Shown: in pieces, positions 1-6,469 of the stretch
Position numbering within the stretch: position 1 is the stretch's first letter
Layout: each line of letters opens with the position of its first letter
From: Xanthobacteraceae bacterium
GTDB taxonomy: Bacteria > Pseudomonadota > Alphaproteobacteria > Rhizobiales > Xanthobacteraceae
Assembly: GCA_030037185.1 (NCBI GenBank)
Contig: JASHRR010001041.1
Coordinates: 1 to 8,411 of the forward strand
Length of the DNA: 8,411 nt
Direction of reading: 5' to 3'
Notes under the pieces: model-generated
Seen by the model: only the letters and a program-made list of their open reading frames with translations
Databases searched by the model: none
Told to the model about the DNA's origin: nothing
Position numbers and translations under genes: made by a program

Positions 1-2442
1 AGGCTGATCAGCCAGCAGAGTCCGACCGTCGTGGCGGGGCGATAACATGGCTGACCCCGAGCGGCCGAGCGCCGCCCAGCACTCCTCGGCGAGGTGCGGC
101 ATCATGGGGTGGAACAGCTGCACGATGATTTGTGCCGCCTCGCGTACGGCAAATTTGAGGTCAGGTGCGACCGGTTTTGGGGAATCTGTCAGAACCAGGC
201 TCAGCGACCTCGCAAATTCATGGATGTGAGCCAGGCAGACGTTGAAACGCAATCTCTCGATATCCTCAGATACCCGCGCCAGCGCGCCATGCGCGATCTT
301 GCGGACCGCGACAGCCGTCTGTGAAAACGCCGCCGGACGGTCGCTCGGCGCGCCCTGTGAAAACTCAGCCGCCTCATTAATGAGCCGCCAGAGCCTTTGA
401 ACAAAGCGCCACGCGCCCTGCACGCCCTCTTCGGTCCAGATCACATCGCGTTCCGGCGGCGAATCGGAGAGCATGAACCAGCGCGCCGTATCGGCCCCAA
501 ATGTGCCGATGATGTCGTCCGGATCGACCGTATTGCGTTTCGATTTCGACATCTTCTCGATCGGACCGATGGCAACCGGCTCGCCCGTTGCAAGCAGGAC
601 CGCCCGCCGCGCATCGCCGGCCCCCTCGATTTTCACTTCGGCGGGCGAGGCGAGCACCCCGTTGGCGGTGCGGTAGGTCTCGTGCACCACCATGCCCTGC
701 GTGAACAGGCCTGCGAACGGTTCATCAATTCCGGCATGACCGGTGGCATGCATCGCGCGGGTGAAGAAGCGGCTGTAGAGCAGATGAAGAATCGCGTGCT
801 CGATGCCGCCGATATATTGGTCGACAGGCAGCCACGCATCGACCGCCGTGCGATCGGTTGGCTGGGAGGCAATCCACGGATCGGTGAAGCGCGCGAAATA
901 CCAAGACGAATCGACAAACGTGTCCATCGTGTCGGTTTCGCGGATGGCGTTGCCGCCACAGCGCGGGCAGACGACATGTTTCCAGGTGGGGTGGCGATCG
1001 AGCGGGTTGCCGGGACGATCGAATTCGACGTCATCAGGCAACTTCACCGGCAGATCTGCCTCCGCGACCGCGACGTCTCCGCACGCCGCGCAATGCAGGA
1101 CCGGTATCGGGCAGCCCCAATAGCGCTGGCGCGATATTCCCCAATCGCGCAGCCGGTAATTCACCTGACGCTGGGCAACCGGTTGATTGCCGCGCAGTTG
1201 CCGCTCCAGCCGCTTGGCGACCTCAGCTTGCGCATCGGCGATCGTCAGCCCGTCGAGAAAACGCGAATTGATCATCCGCCCGCCGCCGTCATAGGCCGCC
1301 TCGGTGATGACGAAGGTTTGGGGATCGTGCCCTTCGGGGCACACCACCGGGGTGTTTCCGAGGCCGTATTTGTTTGAAAAATCAAGGTCGCGCTGGTCGT
1401 GGGCCGGCGTGCCGTAGATGGCACCGGTGCCGTATTCCATCACAACGAAATTGGCCACAAACACCGGCAGCTTCCAGGCCGGATCGAAGGGATGGATCGC
1501 CTTGATGGTCGTGTCAAAGCCGAGCTTCTCGGCCTTGTCGACCAATTCCTGGGCGGTGCCGCTACGCTTGCATTCGGCGATGAAGGATGCGAGTGCCGGG
1601 TTCCTGGCGGCAGCAGACAGCGCCAACGGGTGATCGGGCGACAGCGCCATGAACTTTACCCCGAAGATCGTGTCGGGGCGGGTGGTGTAGACGTCAAGCT
1701 CACTTTCGCCGTCGGGGGTGGTGGCCGCATCGAGTGCGAACCGGATCTGCAGGCCTTCAGATCGTCCGATCCAATTGCGCTGCATCAGCCGAACCTTTTC
1801 GGGCCAGCGGTCGAGCCGGTCGATCGCCGTCAACAAATCCTCGGAAAACCGGGTGATCTTGAAGAACCACTGGGTCAGCTCGCGTTGCTCGACCGGTGCC
1901 CCGGAGCGCCATCCGCGTCCCTCAATGACCTGTTCGTTGGCGAGCACGGTCTGATCGACCGGGTCCCAATTCACCTTGGATTGCTTGCGCTCGACCAGTC
2001 CGGCGGCCAGAAAGTCGAGGAACATCTTCTGCTGATGCTTGTAATAGGCCGGATCGCAGGTGGCGATCTCGCGGCTCCAATCGAGCGACAGCCCCATCGA
2101 TTTGAGCTGCGCCTTCATGGTGGCGATGTTTTGGTAGGTCCAGCTGCGCGGATGCACCTTGTTGGCGACGGCGGCATTCTCGGCCGGCAACCCGAAAGCA
2201 TCCCACCCCATCGGATGCAGCACATTGAAGCCGCGGGCCCGCTTGTAGCGGGCGACCACGTCCCCCATGGTGTAGTTGCGCACGTGCCCCATGTGGATGC
2301 GCCCGGACGGATAGGGGAACATCTCGAGCACGTAATACTTGGGGCGCGGGTCTTGGTTGCGGGTGGCGAACACCTTTTGCGTGTCCCACACCTGCTGCCA
2401 GTGGATTTCAGCTGCGCGGGCGTTGTATCGCTCGATGGTCAT
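1..2442 (-). CDS. leuS: Leucyl-tRNA synthetase, 3' end cut by window edge
   Basis: This class I aminoacyl-tRNA synthetase charges tRNA-Leu with leucine in the cytoplasm and edits mischarged tRNA. The minus-strand frame is open for 814 codons from ATG at 2442 to base 1. The product begins [19 protein letters not shown], typical of the family start. The ATP-binding HIGH-type motif is HMGH at residues 50-53, preceded by PYPSG, and KMSKS is at 630-634. The CP1 editing domain shows TTRPDTIFG from residue 253 and HDQRD at 348-352, with the conserved editing aspartate at 349. The C-terminal anticodon-binding region includes [14 protein letters not shown] near the left edge. Bacterial LeuS is usually about 860-880 residues, so roughly 50-60 C-terminal residues lie outside. 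No strong Shine-Dalgarno precedes the start. The gene is divergent from the yggS-type gene. Long antisense frames across it are GC-driven shadows. Confidence 0.97.
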   Translation of the reverse strand, partial: MTIERYNARAAEIHWQQVWDTQKVFATRNQDPRPKYYVLEMFPYPSGRIHMGHVRNYTMGDVVARYKRARGFNVLHPMGWDAFGLPAENAAVANKVHPRSWTYQNIATMKAQLKSMGLSLDWSREIATCDPAYYKHQQKMFLDFLAAGLVERKQSKVNWDPVDQTVLANEQVIEGRGWRSGAPVEQRELTQWFFKITRFSEDLLTAIDRLDRWPEKVRLMQRNWIGRSEGLQIRFALDAATTPDGESELDVYTTRPDTIFGVKFMALSPDHPLALSAAARNPALASFIAECKRSGTAQELVDKAEKLGFDTTIKAIHPFDPAWKLPVFVANFVVMEYGTGAIYGTPAHDQRDLDFSNKYGLGNTPVVCPEGHDPQTFVITEAAYDGGGRMINSRFLDGLTIADAQAEVAKRLERQLRGNQPVAQRQVNYRLRDWGISRQRYWGCPIPVLHCAACGDVAVAEADLPVKLPDDVEFDRPGNPLDRHPTWKHVVCPRCGGNAIRETDTMDTFVDSSWYFARFTDPWIASQPTDRTAVDAWLPVDQYIGGIEHAILHLLYSRFFTRAMHATGHAGIDEPFAGLFTQGMVVHETYRTANGVLASPAEVKIEGAGDARRAVLLATGEPVAIGPIEKMSKSKRNTVDPDDIIGTFGADTARWFMLSDSPPERDVIWTEEGVQGAWRFVQRLWRLINEAAEFSQGAPSDRPAAFSQTAVAVRKIAHGALARVSEDIERLRFNVCLAHIHEFARSLSLVLTDSPKPVAPDLKFAVREAAQIIVQLFHPMMPHLAEECWAALGRSGSAMLSPRHDGRTLLADQP

Positions 2443-2471
2443 GATGGTACGGCCGTTGAAACATCGTCGGA

Positions 2472-2500
2472 CTAGGACATGATTGTGGCGGACAGGTCAA
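2472..2500 (-). promoter_or_regulatory. Possible sigma70-type promoter for leuS
   Basis: On the minus strand, TTGACC (2500-2495) is followed after 17 bases by TCCTAG (2477-2472). The first hexamer matches the -35 consensus at five of six positions, but the second is a poor -10. Transcription would start about 20-25 bases before the leuS ATG at 2442. It lies in the 122-base divergent spacer between leuS and the yggS-type gene, where a leuS promoter is expected. This is a by-eye match only. Confidence 0.25.
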
Positions 2501-2564
2501 CCACGTGCTTAACGGGCGGTCGCCGCCAGCTATCCGCTTAACATCACAAATCGAACGATCCGCC

Positions 2565-3272
2565 ATGGTTGCGCCTGATGACCCCGTTACCGCCCTCAAA
2601 ACCGTGCGCGAGGGCATCGAACTGGCCTGCCGGGAGGCCGCACGCCCCCCGCAAAGCGTCACTCTGGTCGCGGTCTCCAAGACATATGGGCCCGATGCGG
2701 TTGAGCCGGTCATCGCGGCCGGACAGCGGGTGTTTGGGGAAAATCGGGTTCAGGAAGCCCACGCGAAATGGCCGGCGCTGCGTGAACGGCATCACGGTCT
2801 CGAGCTGCACCTCATTGGAGCCTTGCAGTCCAATAAGGTCAGGGAGGCGATCGGGCTGTTCGACGCCATCCATTCGGTGGATCGACCGCGGTTGTGCGGC
2901 GCATTGGCGAAGGAAATCCAGAGCAGGGGTCAAGCCCCGCTGCTGTTCGTGCAAGTCAACACCGGAGCCGAGCCGCAGAAGGCCGGAGTGCTGCCCGAGC
3001 ATGCCGATGCCTTCATCGCCCTTTGCCGCACGTCCTATGACCTTCGGATTTCCGGCCTGATGTGCATTCCCCCTGCCGAACAAGCGCCGGCCCCCCATTT
3101 CGCTCTGACCGCCAAAATCGCCGCACGCAACGGATTGCAGCTGCTGTCGATGGGCATGAGCGCCGATTTTGCGCTGGCGATCCGGTTCGGCGCCACCCAC
3201 GTGCGGCTGGGAACAGCCGTTTTCGGCGCTCGCGCGCTCTCGCCGACGAGGCGCGATGACCCGCCGCGCTGA
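2565..3272 (+). CDS. yggS: YggS/PROSC-type PLP homeostasis protein
   Basis: This is a 235-residue protein of the YggS/YBL036C/PROSC family. These single-domain TIM-barrel proteins bind pyridoxal 5'-phosphate, have no known catalytic activity, and buffer cellular PLP and affect amino-acid balance. The PLP lysine is expected at K39 in VAVSKTYG. Other family motifs are FGENRVQEA (57-65), HLIGALQSNK (82-91), GLMCIPP, and the phosphate-binding LSMGMSADFALAIRFG (194-209) with RLGTAVFG (214-221). The length matches the family. ATG 2565 was chosen because the protein then begins shortly before the conserved ALKTVREGI helix. An in-frame GTG at 2505 would add 20 residues of unconserved look. Neither start has a strong Shine-Dalgarno. 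The gene is divergent from leuS and convergent with the L,D-transpeptidase gene. In many bacteria yggS sits with proC or pilT genes; that is not so here. Confidence 0.93.
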   Translation: MVAPDDPVTALKTVREGIELACREAARPPQSVTLVAVSKTYGPDAVEPVIAAGQRVFGENRVQEAHAKWPALRERHHGLELHLIGALQSNKVREAIGLFDAIHSVDRPRLCGALAKEIQSRGQAPLLFVQVNTGAEPQKAGVLPEHADAFIALCRTSYDLRISGLMCIPPAEQAPAPHFALTAKIAARNGLQLLSMGMSADFALAIRFGATHVRLGTAVFGARALSPTRRDDPPR

Positions 3273-3298
3273 GCGGTTCGACGCTGCTCAACGGGTCC

Positions 3299-3832
3299 TT
3301 AGCAATGAATTGTCAAGGTCGTTTTCGGGCCAAGGCGGGCGATCAACCGCCTGAGGGCGGTGATCGGCAACGACACGCAGCCGGCAGTAGCCGACAGGTC
3401 CGCCCGCGCCACATGGACGAACACCGCACTGCCGCGGCCCGCAATCCGCGGCCGCTGGTTGTGGTCGATCTCGATGATCAGATCGTATAAGGCATCGCCG
3501 CGCCACAACCGATCTGCGGGCCGCTCGGCCGAAATTCTGATCGCCCGGTTGTAGCGCCTGTCAAAAGGGTCTTCGCACCATCCGTCGAAAACACGGATCG
3601 CCCTCACCGGCAACAGCGTGCGTGGCCGCGGCAGGCGGTCCGGGCGCCACCATAGGCGGACCAGGCGATAGCGTCCTGCCGGGGTGGTGCCGTCTCCTTC
3701 CCGCTTGCTGGCGCTGATGCCGGAACGCCCAAGCGCCACCTTGGTGTACTGGCCGCCCGCCGACAACCACCCCTGTCGGCGATTGCCGGGGCTTGCGCGC
3801 ACGCTTAAATTTACCAGCGTTGTCCGAAGCAT
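3299..3832 (-). CDS. YkuD-fold L,D-transpeptidase family protein
   Basis: A 177-residue protein of the YkuD/ErfK family (COG3786-like). The family forms 3-3 crosslinks in peptidoglycan or attaches proteins to it through a catalytic cysteine. The signature is near the C-terminus: GSAVFVHVARADLSATAGCVSL. With the ATG start at 3832, H140 and C152 are the likely catalytic histidine and cysteine. The upstream REGDGTTPAGRYRL and the WCEDPFDRRYNR stretch are typical of this short alphaproteobacterial subfamily. No signal peptide or membrane segment is visible, which is odd for an enzyme acting in the periplasm. An in-frame GTG at 3841 adds three residues and has a weak AGG eight bases upstream, so the start is uncertain. 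The stop at 3299 lies 26 bases from the convergent yggS stop, with no clear terminator hairpin. The promoter must lie in the 115-base spacer shared with the response regulator gene. Confidence 0.88.
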   Translation of the reverse strand: MLRTTLVNLSVRASPGNRRQGWLSAGGQYTKVALGRSGISASKREGDGTTPAGRYRLVRLWWRPDRLPRPRTLLPVRAIRVFDGWCEDPFDRRYNRAIRISAERPADRLWRGDALYDLIIEIDHNQRPRIAGRGSAVFVHVARADLSATAGCVSLPITALRRLIARLGPKTTLTIHC

Positions 3833-3881
3833 AGGGCTCACATAGGCGGCCTGTGCGGCGATTGCCAGCGGTGCCCGCGGG

Positions 3882-3900
3882 TTGTGCTTGCGCTTTGCGC
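3882..3900 (+). repeat. Three direct TTGYGC hexamers
   Basis: TTGTGC (3882-3887), TTGCGC (3888-3893) and TTGCGC (3895-3900) lie almost head-to-tail in the divergent spacer between the L,D-transpeptidase and response regulator genes. OmpR/PhoB-family regulators bind direct repeats, so this could be an operator for the neighbouring regulator. However, the period is 6-7 bases rather than the usual 11 or so. Part of it could also act as a -35 element. The function is a guess; the repeats are directly visible. Confidence 0.35.
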
Positions 3901-3935
3901 GCTGACTGCTCTACTTCTCTGGTGGGTGGCATCCA

Positions 3936-3945
3936 GGATCGATCC
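3936..3945. repeat. 10-base palindrome GGATCGATCC before regulator gene
   Basis: A perfect inverted repeat without a loop lies just upstream of the Shine-Dalgarno of the response regulator gene. It could be an operator half of an autoregulated promoter or chance. Nothing else in the sequence supports a function. Confidence 0.25.
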
Positions 3946-3947
3946 GC

Positions 3948-3951
3948 GAGG
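3948..3951 (+). promoter_or_regulatory. Ribosome binding site fixing regulator start
   Basis: GAGG ends five bases before ATG 3957. This is the best Shine-Dalgarno in the area and supports that ATG as the start of the response regulator. Confidence 0.6.
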
Positions 3952-3956
3952 CTTCG

Positions 3957-4643
3957 ATGGCGACTGCGCGCAGAATTCTGATTGTGGACGACGATGTCGA
4001 GCTGCGCGATGCGCTGGTCGAGCAACTGTCGCTGCACGACGAATTTGAAGCCGTTGCGGCCGATACCGGGGCGAGGGGCGTGCAGGCCGCCAAAAGCGGA
4101 CAGATCGACCTGGTGATCATGGATGTCGGCCTGCCGGATATCGACGGCCGCGAAGCCGTCCGCATCTTGAGAAAAAATTCGTTCAAGGCGCCAATCATTA
4201 TGCTGACCGGCCACGACACTGATTCCGATACGATTTTGGGTCTGGAAGCCGGCGCCAACGACTACGTGGCCAAGCCGTTCCGCTTCGCCGTGTTGCTCGC
4301 CAGAATTCGTGCTCAGCTGAGGCAGCATGAGGCAAGCGAGGACGCCGTCTTCACCATCGGGCCTTATTCGTTCCAACCGAGTTCCAAGCTGTTGATCGGC
4401 AGCAAGGGCAACAAAGTCAGGCTCACCGAAAAAGAGACCGCCATCCTGCGGTTCCTGTTCCGTGCCGGCCAGAAGGCGATCTCGCGCGAGGTTCTGCTGC
4501 AGGAGGTTTGGGGGTACAACTCCGGTGTCACCACTCACACGCTGGAGACGCATATCTATCGACTGCGCCAGAAAATCGAAAAAGACGCGGCAATGCCTGA
4601 AATCCTGGTCACCGAAGCCGGAGGCTATAAGCTGATCCCCTGA
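3957..4643 (+). CDS. OmpR/PhoB-family response regulator
   Basis: A 228-residue two-component transcription factor. The receiver domain (about 5-121) has the acidic pocket D11-D13, the phosphoacceptor D56 (VIMDVGLPDIDG), the switch T84 (MLTGHD), Y103 and K106 in DYVAKPF. After a short linker, the winged-helix DNA-binding domain (about 130-228) shows LTEKETAILRFLFRAG, SREVLLQEVWGY and the recognition helix THTLETHIYRLRQKIE, ending in the GGYKLIP wing. All key residues are present, so normal phosphorylation and DNA binding are expected. Start ATG 3957 is supported by GAGG five bases upstream. No histidine kinase is adjacent, so it is an orphan within this window. The next gene starts 13 bases after its stop, which suggests co-transcription with the cyclic-nucleotide-binding-fold protein. 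I do not recognise a named orthologue with certainty. Its targets are unknown; the divergent L,D-transpeptidase gene and its own promoter are candidates. Confidence 0.93.
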   Translation: MATARRILIVDDDVELRDALVEQLSLHDEFEAVAADTGARGVQAAKSGQIDLVIMDVGLPDIDGREAVRILRKNSFKAPIIMLTGHDTDSDTILGLEAGANDYVAKPFRFAVLLARIRAQLRQHEASEDAVFTIGPYSFQPSSKLLIGSKGNKVRLTEKETAILRFLFRAGQKAISREVLLQEVWGYNSGVTTHTLETHIYRLRQKIEKDAAMPEILVTEAGGYKLIP

Positions 4644-4656
4644 GCAGGGCGCGGAT

Positions 4657-5112
4657 ATGACGATCGAAGACGACATCGCGGTCCTGGCGCGCGTTCCGAC
4701 CTTCGCGCAGCTCGGATTCTCGGCCTTGCAGATCGTCGCCATCGGTTCGGAGTCAAAGCATCTTGCCGAAGGCGAAACGCTGTTCCGGGCCGGCGAAACA
4801 ACCGACGCCGGCTACGTCATTCAGGAAGGCTCATTAAAGCTCGTCGCGGACGATCCCGGGCCTGCAAGCGCCACGTTCGGCCCCGGCGCGCTTATCGGAG
4901 AGCTCGCGCTCGTGACCGAAACCGTCTGCTACGCGACCGCAATCGCCGCCGAACCGACCGTTGTGATGCGGATCTCGCGCAGTCTGTTCCGCAAAGTGCT
5001 GGAGGGGTTTCCCAACGCGGCGCGGGTGATGCGCGATCGCTTTTCCGAGCGCGCCGGCAGGGTCAGTCACGAGCTTTCCCGCATGGGGGCGATGCTGCAG
5101 AAACGCAAGTAG
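4657..5112 (+). CDS. Stand-alone cyclic-nucleotide-binding-fold protein
   Basis: A 151-residue protein made of one cNMP-binding (Crp-like sensor) domain with no DNA-binding helix-turn-helix. The beta-roll is visible as EGETLFRAGETTDAGYVIQEG (about 38-58), and the phosphate-binding cassette begins GALIGELALV (77-86). The glutamate that contacts ribose is kept (E82). The arginine normally found nine positions later, which holds the cyclic phosphate, is replaced by C91 in TVCYATA. Binding of cAMP or cGMP is therefore doubtful. A C-terminal helix follows with a basic end (residues 107-151, LQKRK). No signal peptide or membrane segment is seen. It starts 13 bases after the response regulator stop, with AGGGCG upstream as a weak ribosome site, so the two genes are probably one transcript. 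It may act as a protein-interaction or signal module linked to that regulator; this is inference. Annotation as a Crp/Fnr regulator would be wrong because there is no DNA-binding domain. Confidence 0.87.
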   Translation: MTIEDDIAVLARVPTFAQLGFSALQIVAIGSESKHLAEGETLFRAGETTDAGYVIQEGSLKLVADDPGPASATFGPGALIGELALVTETVCYATAIAAEPTVVMRISRSLFRKVLEGFPNAARVMRDRFSERAGRVSHELSRMGAMLQKRK

Positions 5113-5149
5113 CCTGCCGGCGCGCTGTTGCCTATGCTACGTATCAGGC

Positions 5150-5178
5150 TTGACGAGTTCGGCTGCGCTCTGTGATAT
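5150..5178 (+). promoter_or_regulatory. Possible sigma70-type promoter for the GTPase operon
   Basis: TTGACG (5150-5155) and TGATAT (5173-5178) are separated by 17 bases. The -35 matches consensus at five of six positions and the -10 at three of six. If used, transcription would start near 5185 and leave a leader of about 200 bases before ATG 5383. The match is by eye only. Confidence 0.35.
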
Positions 5179-5267
5179 CAGTGCGCAGCTGCGTCGATGA
5201 GGCCCTCGCCGGCGTCGCGACGTTTAGTCCCGACTGAACCTGGTTCTACCAAGGCCCGTCACCAACA

Positions 5268-5279
5268 GTCCTTAAGGAC
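5268..5279. repeat. Perfect 12-base palindrome in the leader
   Basis: GTCCTTAAGGAC reads the same on both strands. It lies about 104 bases before the GTPase start. Its right arm contains AAGGA (5274-5278), which could serve as the ribosome site of the small ORF starting at 5291. It may be an operator, part of an RNA fold, or chance. Confidence 0.4.
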
Positions 5280-5290
5280 ACAATCGCCAA

Positions 5291-5365
5291 ATGCCTCCTC
5301 CATTCGAGGCGAAGCTCGCTGAGCGATCCTTATACCACCAACAATCTCGTTTGAATCAGCGCTGA
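5291..5365 (+). CDS. Possible 24-residue leader ORF
   Basis: ATG 5291 opens a 24-codon frame ending in TGA at 5363-5365, 17 bases before the GTPase ATG. AAGGA lies 12 bases upstream of the ATG, a longer spacing than usual. The peptide begins MPPPFEAKLAERS and has one histidine and no cysteine, so it carries no obvious metal-binding motif. It could be a leader peptide affecting translation of the next gene, or a chance ORF. No family is recognised. Confidence 0.2.
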   Translation: MPPPFEAKLAERSLYHQQSRLNQR

Positions 5366-5372
5366 ACCTTTT

Positions 5373-5376
5373 GGAG
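5373..5376 (+). promoter_or_regulatory. Ribosome binding site fixing the GTPase start
   Basis: GGAG lies six bases before ATG 5383, an ideal spacing. It decides against the in-frame TTG at 5371, which would overlap this site. Confidence 0.7.
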
Positions 5377-5382
5377 TCTCGC

Positions 5383-6423
5383 ATGGCCGATCCGATCACC
5401 GCCGACAAAGTGCCCGTCACGGTTCTGACCGGCTACCTGGGGGCCGGCAAGACAACGCTGCTCAACCGCATTTTGTCGGAGCCGCATGGCCGCAAATACG
5501 CCGTCATCGTCAACGAATTCGGCGAGATCGGCATCGACAACGACCTCATCGTGGGCGCCGATGAAGAAGTCTTCGAGATGAACAACGGCTGCATCTGCTG
5601 CACGGTGCGGGGCGATCTCATTCGCATCATCCAGGGCCTGATGCGGCGCAAGGGCAAATTCGACGCCATCATCGTGGAGACCACAGGGCTTGCCGACCCG
5701 GCGCCGGTCGCCCAGACCTTCTTCGTGGACCAGGAAATCGGCCGCAGGGCGAAGCTCGATGCCGTCGTCACGGTCGCGGATGCCAAGTGGCTCGAGCACC
5801 GGCTGGGCGATGCGCCCGAGGCCAAGAATCAGATCGCTTTCGCCGACGTGATCCTCATCAATAAGACCGACCTTGTCGGCGATTGCGAGTTGCGGGAGAT
5901 CGAAGCGCGCATCCGCGCCATCAATCCTTATGCGAAGGTTCACCTTACGCAGCGCTGTGCGGTGCCGCTCACCGAGGTGCTGCACCGCAACGCCTTTGAT
6001 CTCGACCGCATTCTCGAGGTCGAACCGCAGTTCCTGGACGGAGACGACCATCACGACCATCACGACCATCACGGCCACACCCACGCCGGCGGCCACGACC
6101 ACGGCGGGCTCAGGCACTATCACGACGAGGACATGCAGTCGCTGTCGCTGACGACTGACCGGGCGCTCGATCCGGACAAATTCTTCCCCTGGATTCAGAA
6201 TCTGGTGGCTCAGGAGGGTCAAAACATCCTGCGCACCAAAGGCATCCTCGCATTCAAGGACGACCCCAAGCGCTTCGCCTTGCAGGGTGTCCACATGATG
6301 CTCGATGGTGACCACCAGCGCGACTGGCGCGCCAGCGAAAAGCGCGAGAGTCGCATGGTCTTCATCGGCCGCGCATTGCCGGAGGGCATGATTCGCAAGG
6401 GCTTTGAGGAATGCGCGAGCTGA
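5383..6423 (+). CDS. COG0523 (CobW/ZigA-type) G3E GTPase, putative metal chaperone
   Basis: A 346-residue cytoplasmic P-loop GTPase of the G3E family. COG0523 members deliver or manage metals such as zinc or cobalt, and some serve in cobalamin or nitrile hydratase maturation. Walker A is GYLGAGKT (17-24). The subfamily-defining CxCC motif is C70-I71-C72-C73. VETTGLADP (98-106) is the Walker B/switch region, and NKTD (160-163) gives guanine specificity. A loop at 221-247 holds 12 histidines alternating with Asp and Gly, a likely metal-binding segment. The CobW C-terminal domain covers about 253-340. The start at ATG 5383 is supported by GGAG six bases upstream. It is followed 46 bases later by a WD40 protein, probably co-transcribed. 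There are no cobalamin genes nearby, so a CobW role is not supported and zinc is the more likely metal. No Zur box is seen, so the metal is unproven. Confidence 0.93.
   Translation: MADPITADKVPVTVLTGYLGAGKTTLLNRILSEPHGRKYAVIVNEFGEIGIDNDLIVGADEEVFEMNNGCICCTVRGDLIRIIQGLMRRKGKFDAIIVETTGLADPAPVAQTFFVDQEIGRRAKLDAVVTVADAKWLEHRLGDAPEAKNQIAFADVILINKTDLVGDCELREIEARIRAINPYAKVHLTQRCAVPLTEVLHRNAFDLDRILEVEPQFLDGDDHHDHHDHHGHTHAGGHDHGGLRHYHDEDMQSLSLTTDRALDPDKFFPWIQNLVAQEGQNILRTKGILAFKDDPKRFALQGVHMMLDGDHQRDWRASEKRESRMVFIGRALPEGMIRKGFEECAS
6046..6072 (+). repeat. Three tandem 9-base units encoding Asp-His-His
   Basis: GACCATCAC occurs three times without interruption, in frame, encoding residues 222-230 of the GTPase His-rich loop. 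A degenerate continuation follows. Such exact units can expand or contract by slippage, which would change the length of the metal-binding loop without breaking the frame. Confidence 0.85.
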
Positions 6424-6469
6424 CCGAGATGGCTCTGACGCGCCCGGACAGGGCGGTGACGTGAGAGTG

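Larger units (their letters stand above)
5113..5382 (+). other. Long leader region before the GTPase gene
   Basis: This is the largest gap in the window (270 bases) and separates the cNMP-fold gene from the COG0523 GTPase gene. It holds a possible promoter (5150-5178), a 12-base palindrome (5268-5279) and a possible 24-codon ORF (5291-5365). A distant 6-base inverted repeat AGCCTG/CAGGCT (5111-5116 and 5145-5150) follows the upstream stop, without a T-run. No AT-rich Zur-type palindrome is apparent by eye, and no known riboswitch was recognised. Confidence 0.5.

Noticed and set aside
397..2475. Long plus-strand ORFs of 326 and 358 codons
   Set aside because: They are antisense to leuS, whose minus-strand frame shows all synthetase motifs. 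High GC keeps opposite frames open, and the translations resemble no family.
2505..2564. GTG start adding 20 residues to the YggS-type protein
   Set aside because: The extension looks unconserved and the family normally begins near ATG 2565. The weak AGG before the GTG is not convincing.
3273..3298. Bidirectional terminator between the convergent yggS and transpeptidase genes
   Set aside because: The 26-base gap shows no convincing inverted repeat or T-run.
3561..4742. 393-codon minus-strand ORF
   Set aside because: It runs antisense through the response regulator and out of frame through the transpeptidase gene, both of which have clear motifs. It is a shadow frame.
5113..5382. Zur box or cobalamin riboswitch in front of the GTPase gene
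   Set aside because: No AT-rich inverted repeat of the alphaproteobacterial Zur type and no B12-box-like sequence was seen.
6429..6464. 11-codon ORF (MALTRPDRAVT) between the GTPase and WD40 genes
   Set aside because: It is very short and has no good ribosome site. Its closeness to the next start could give coupling but there is no support.
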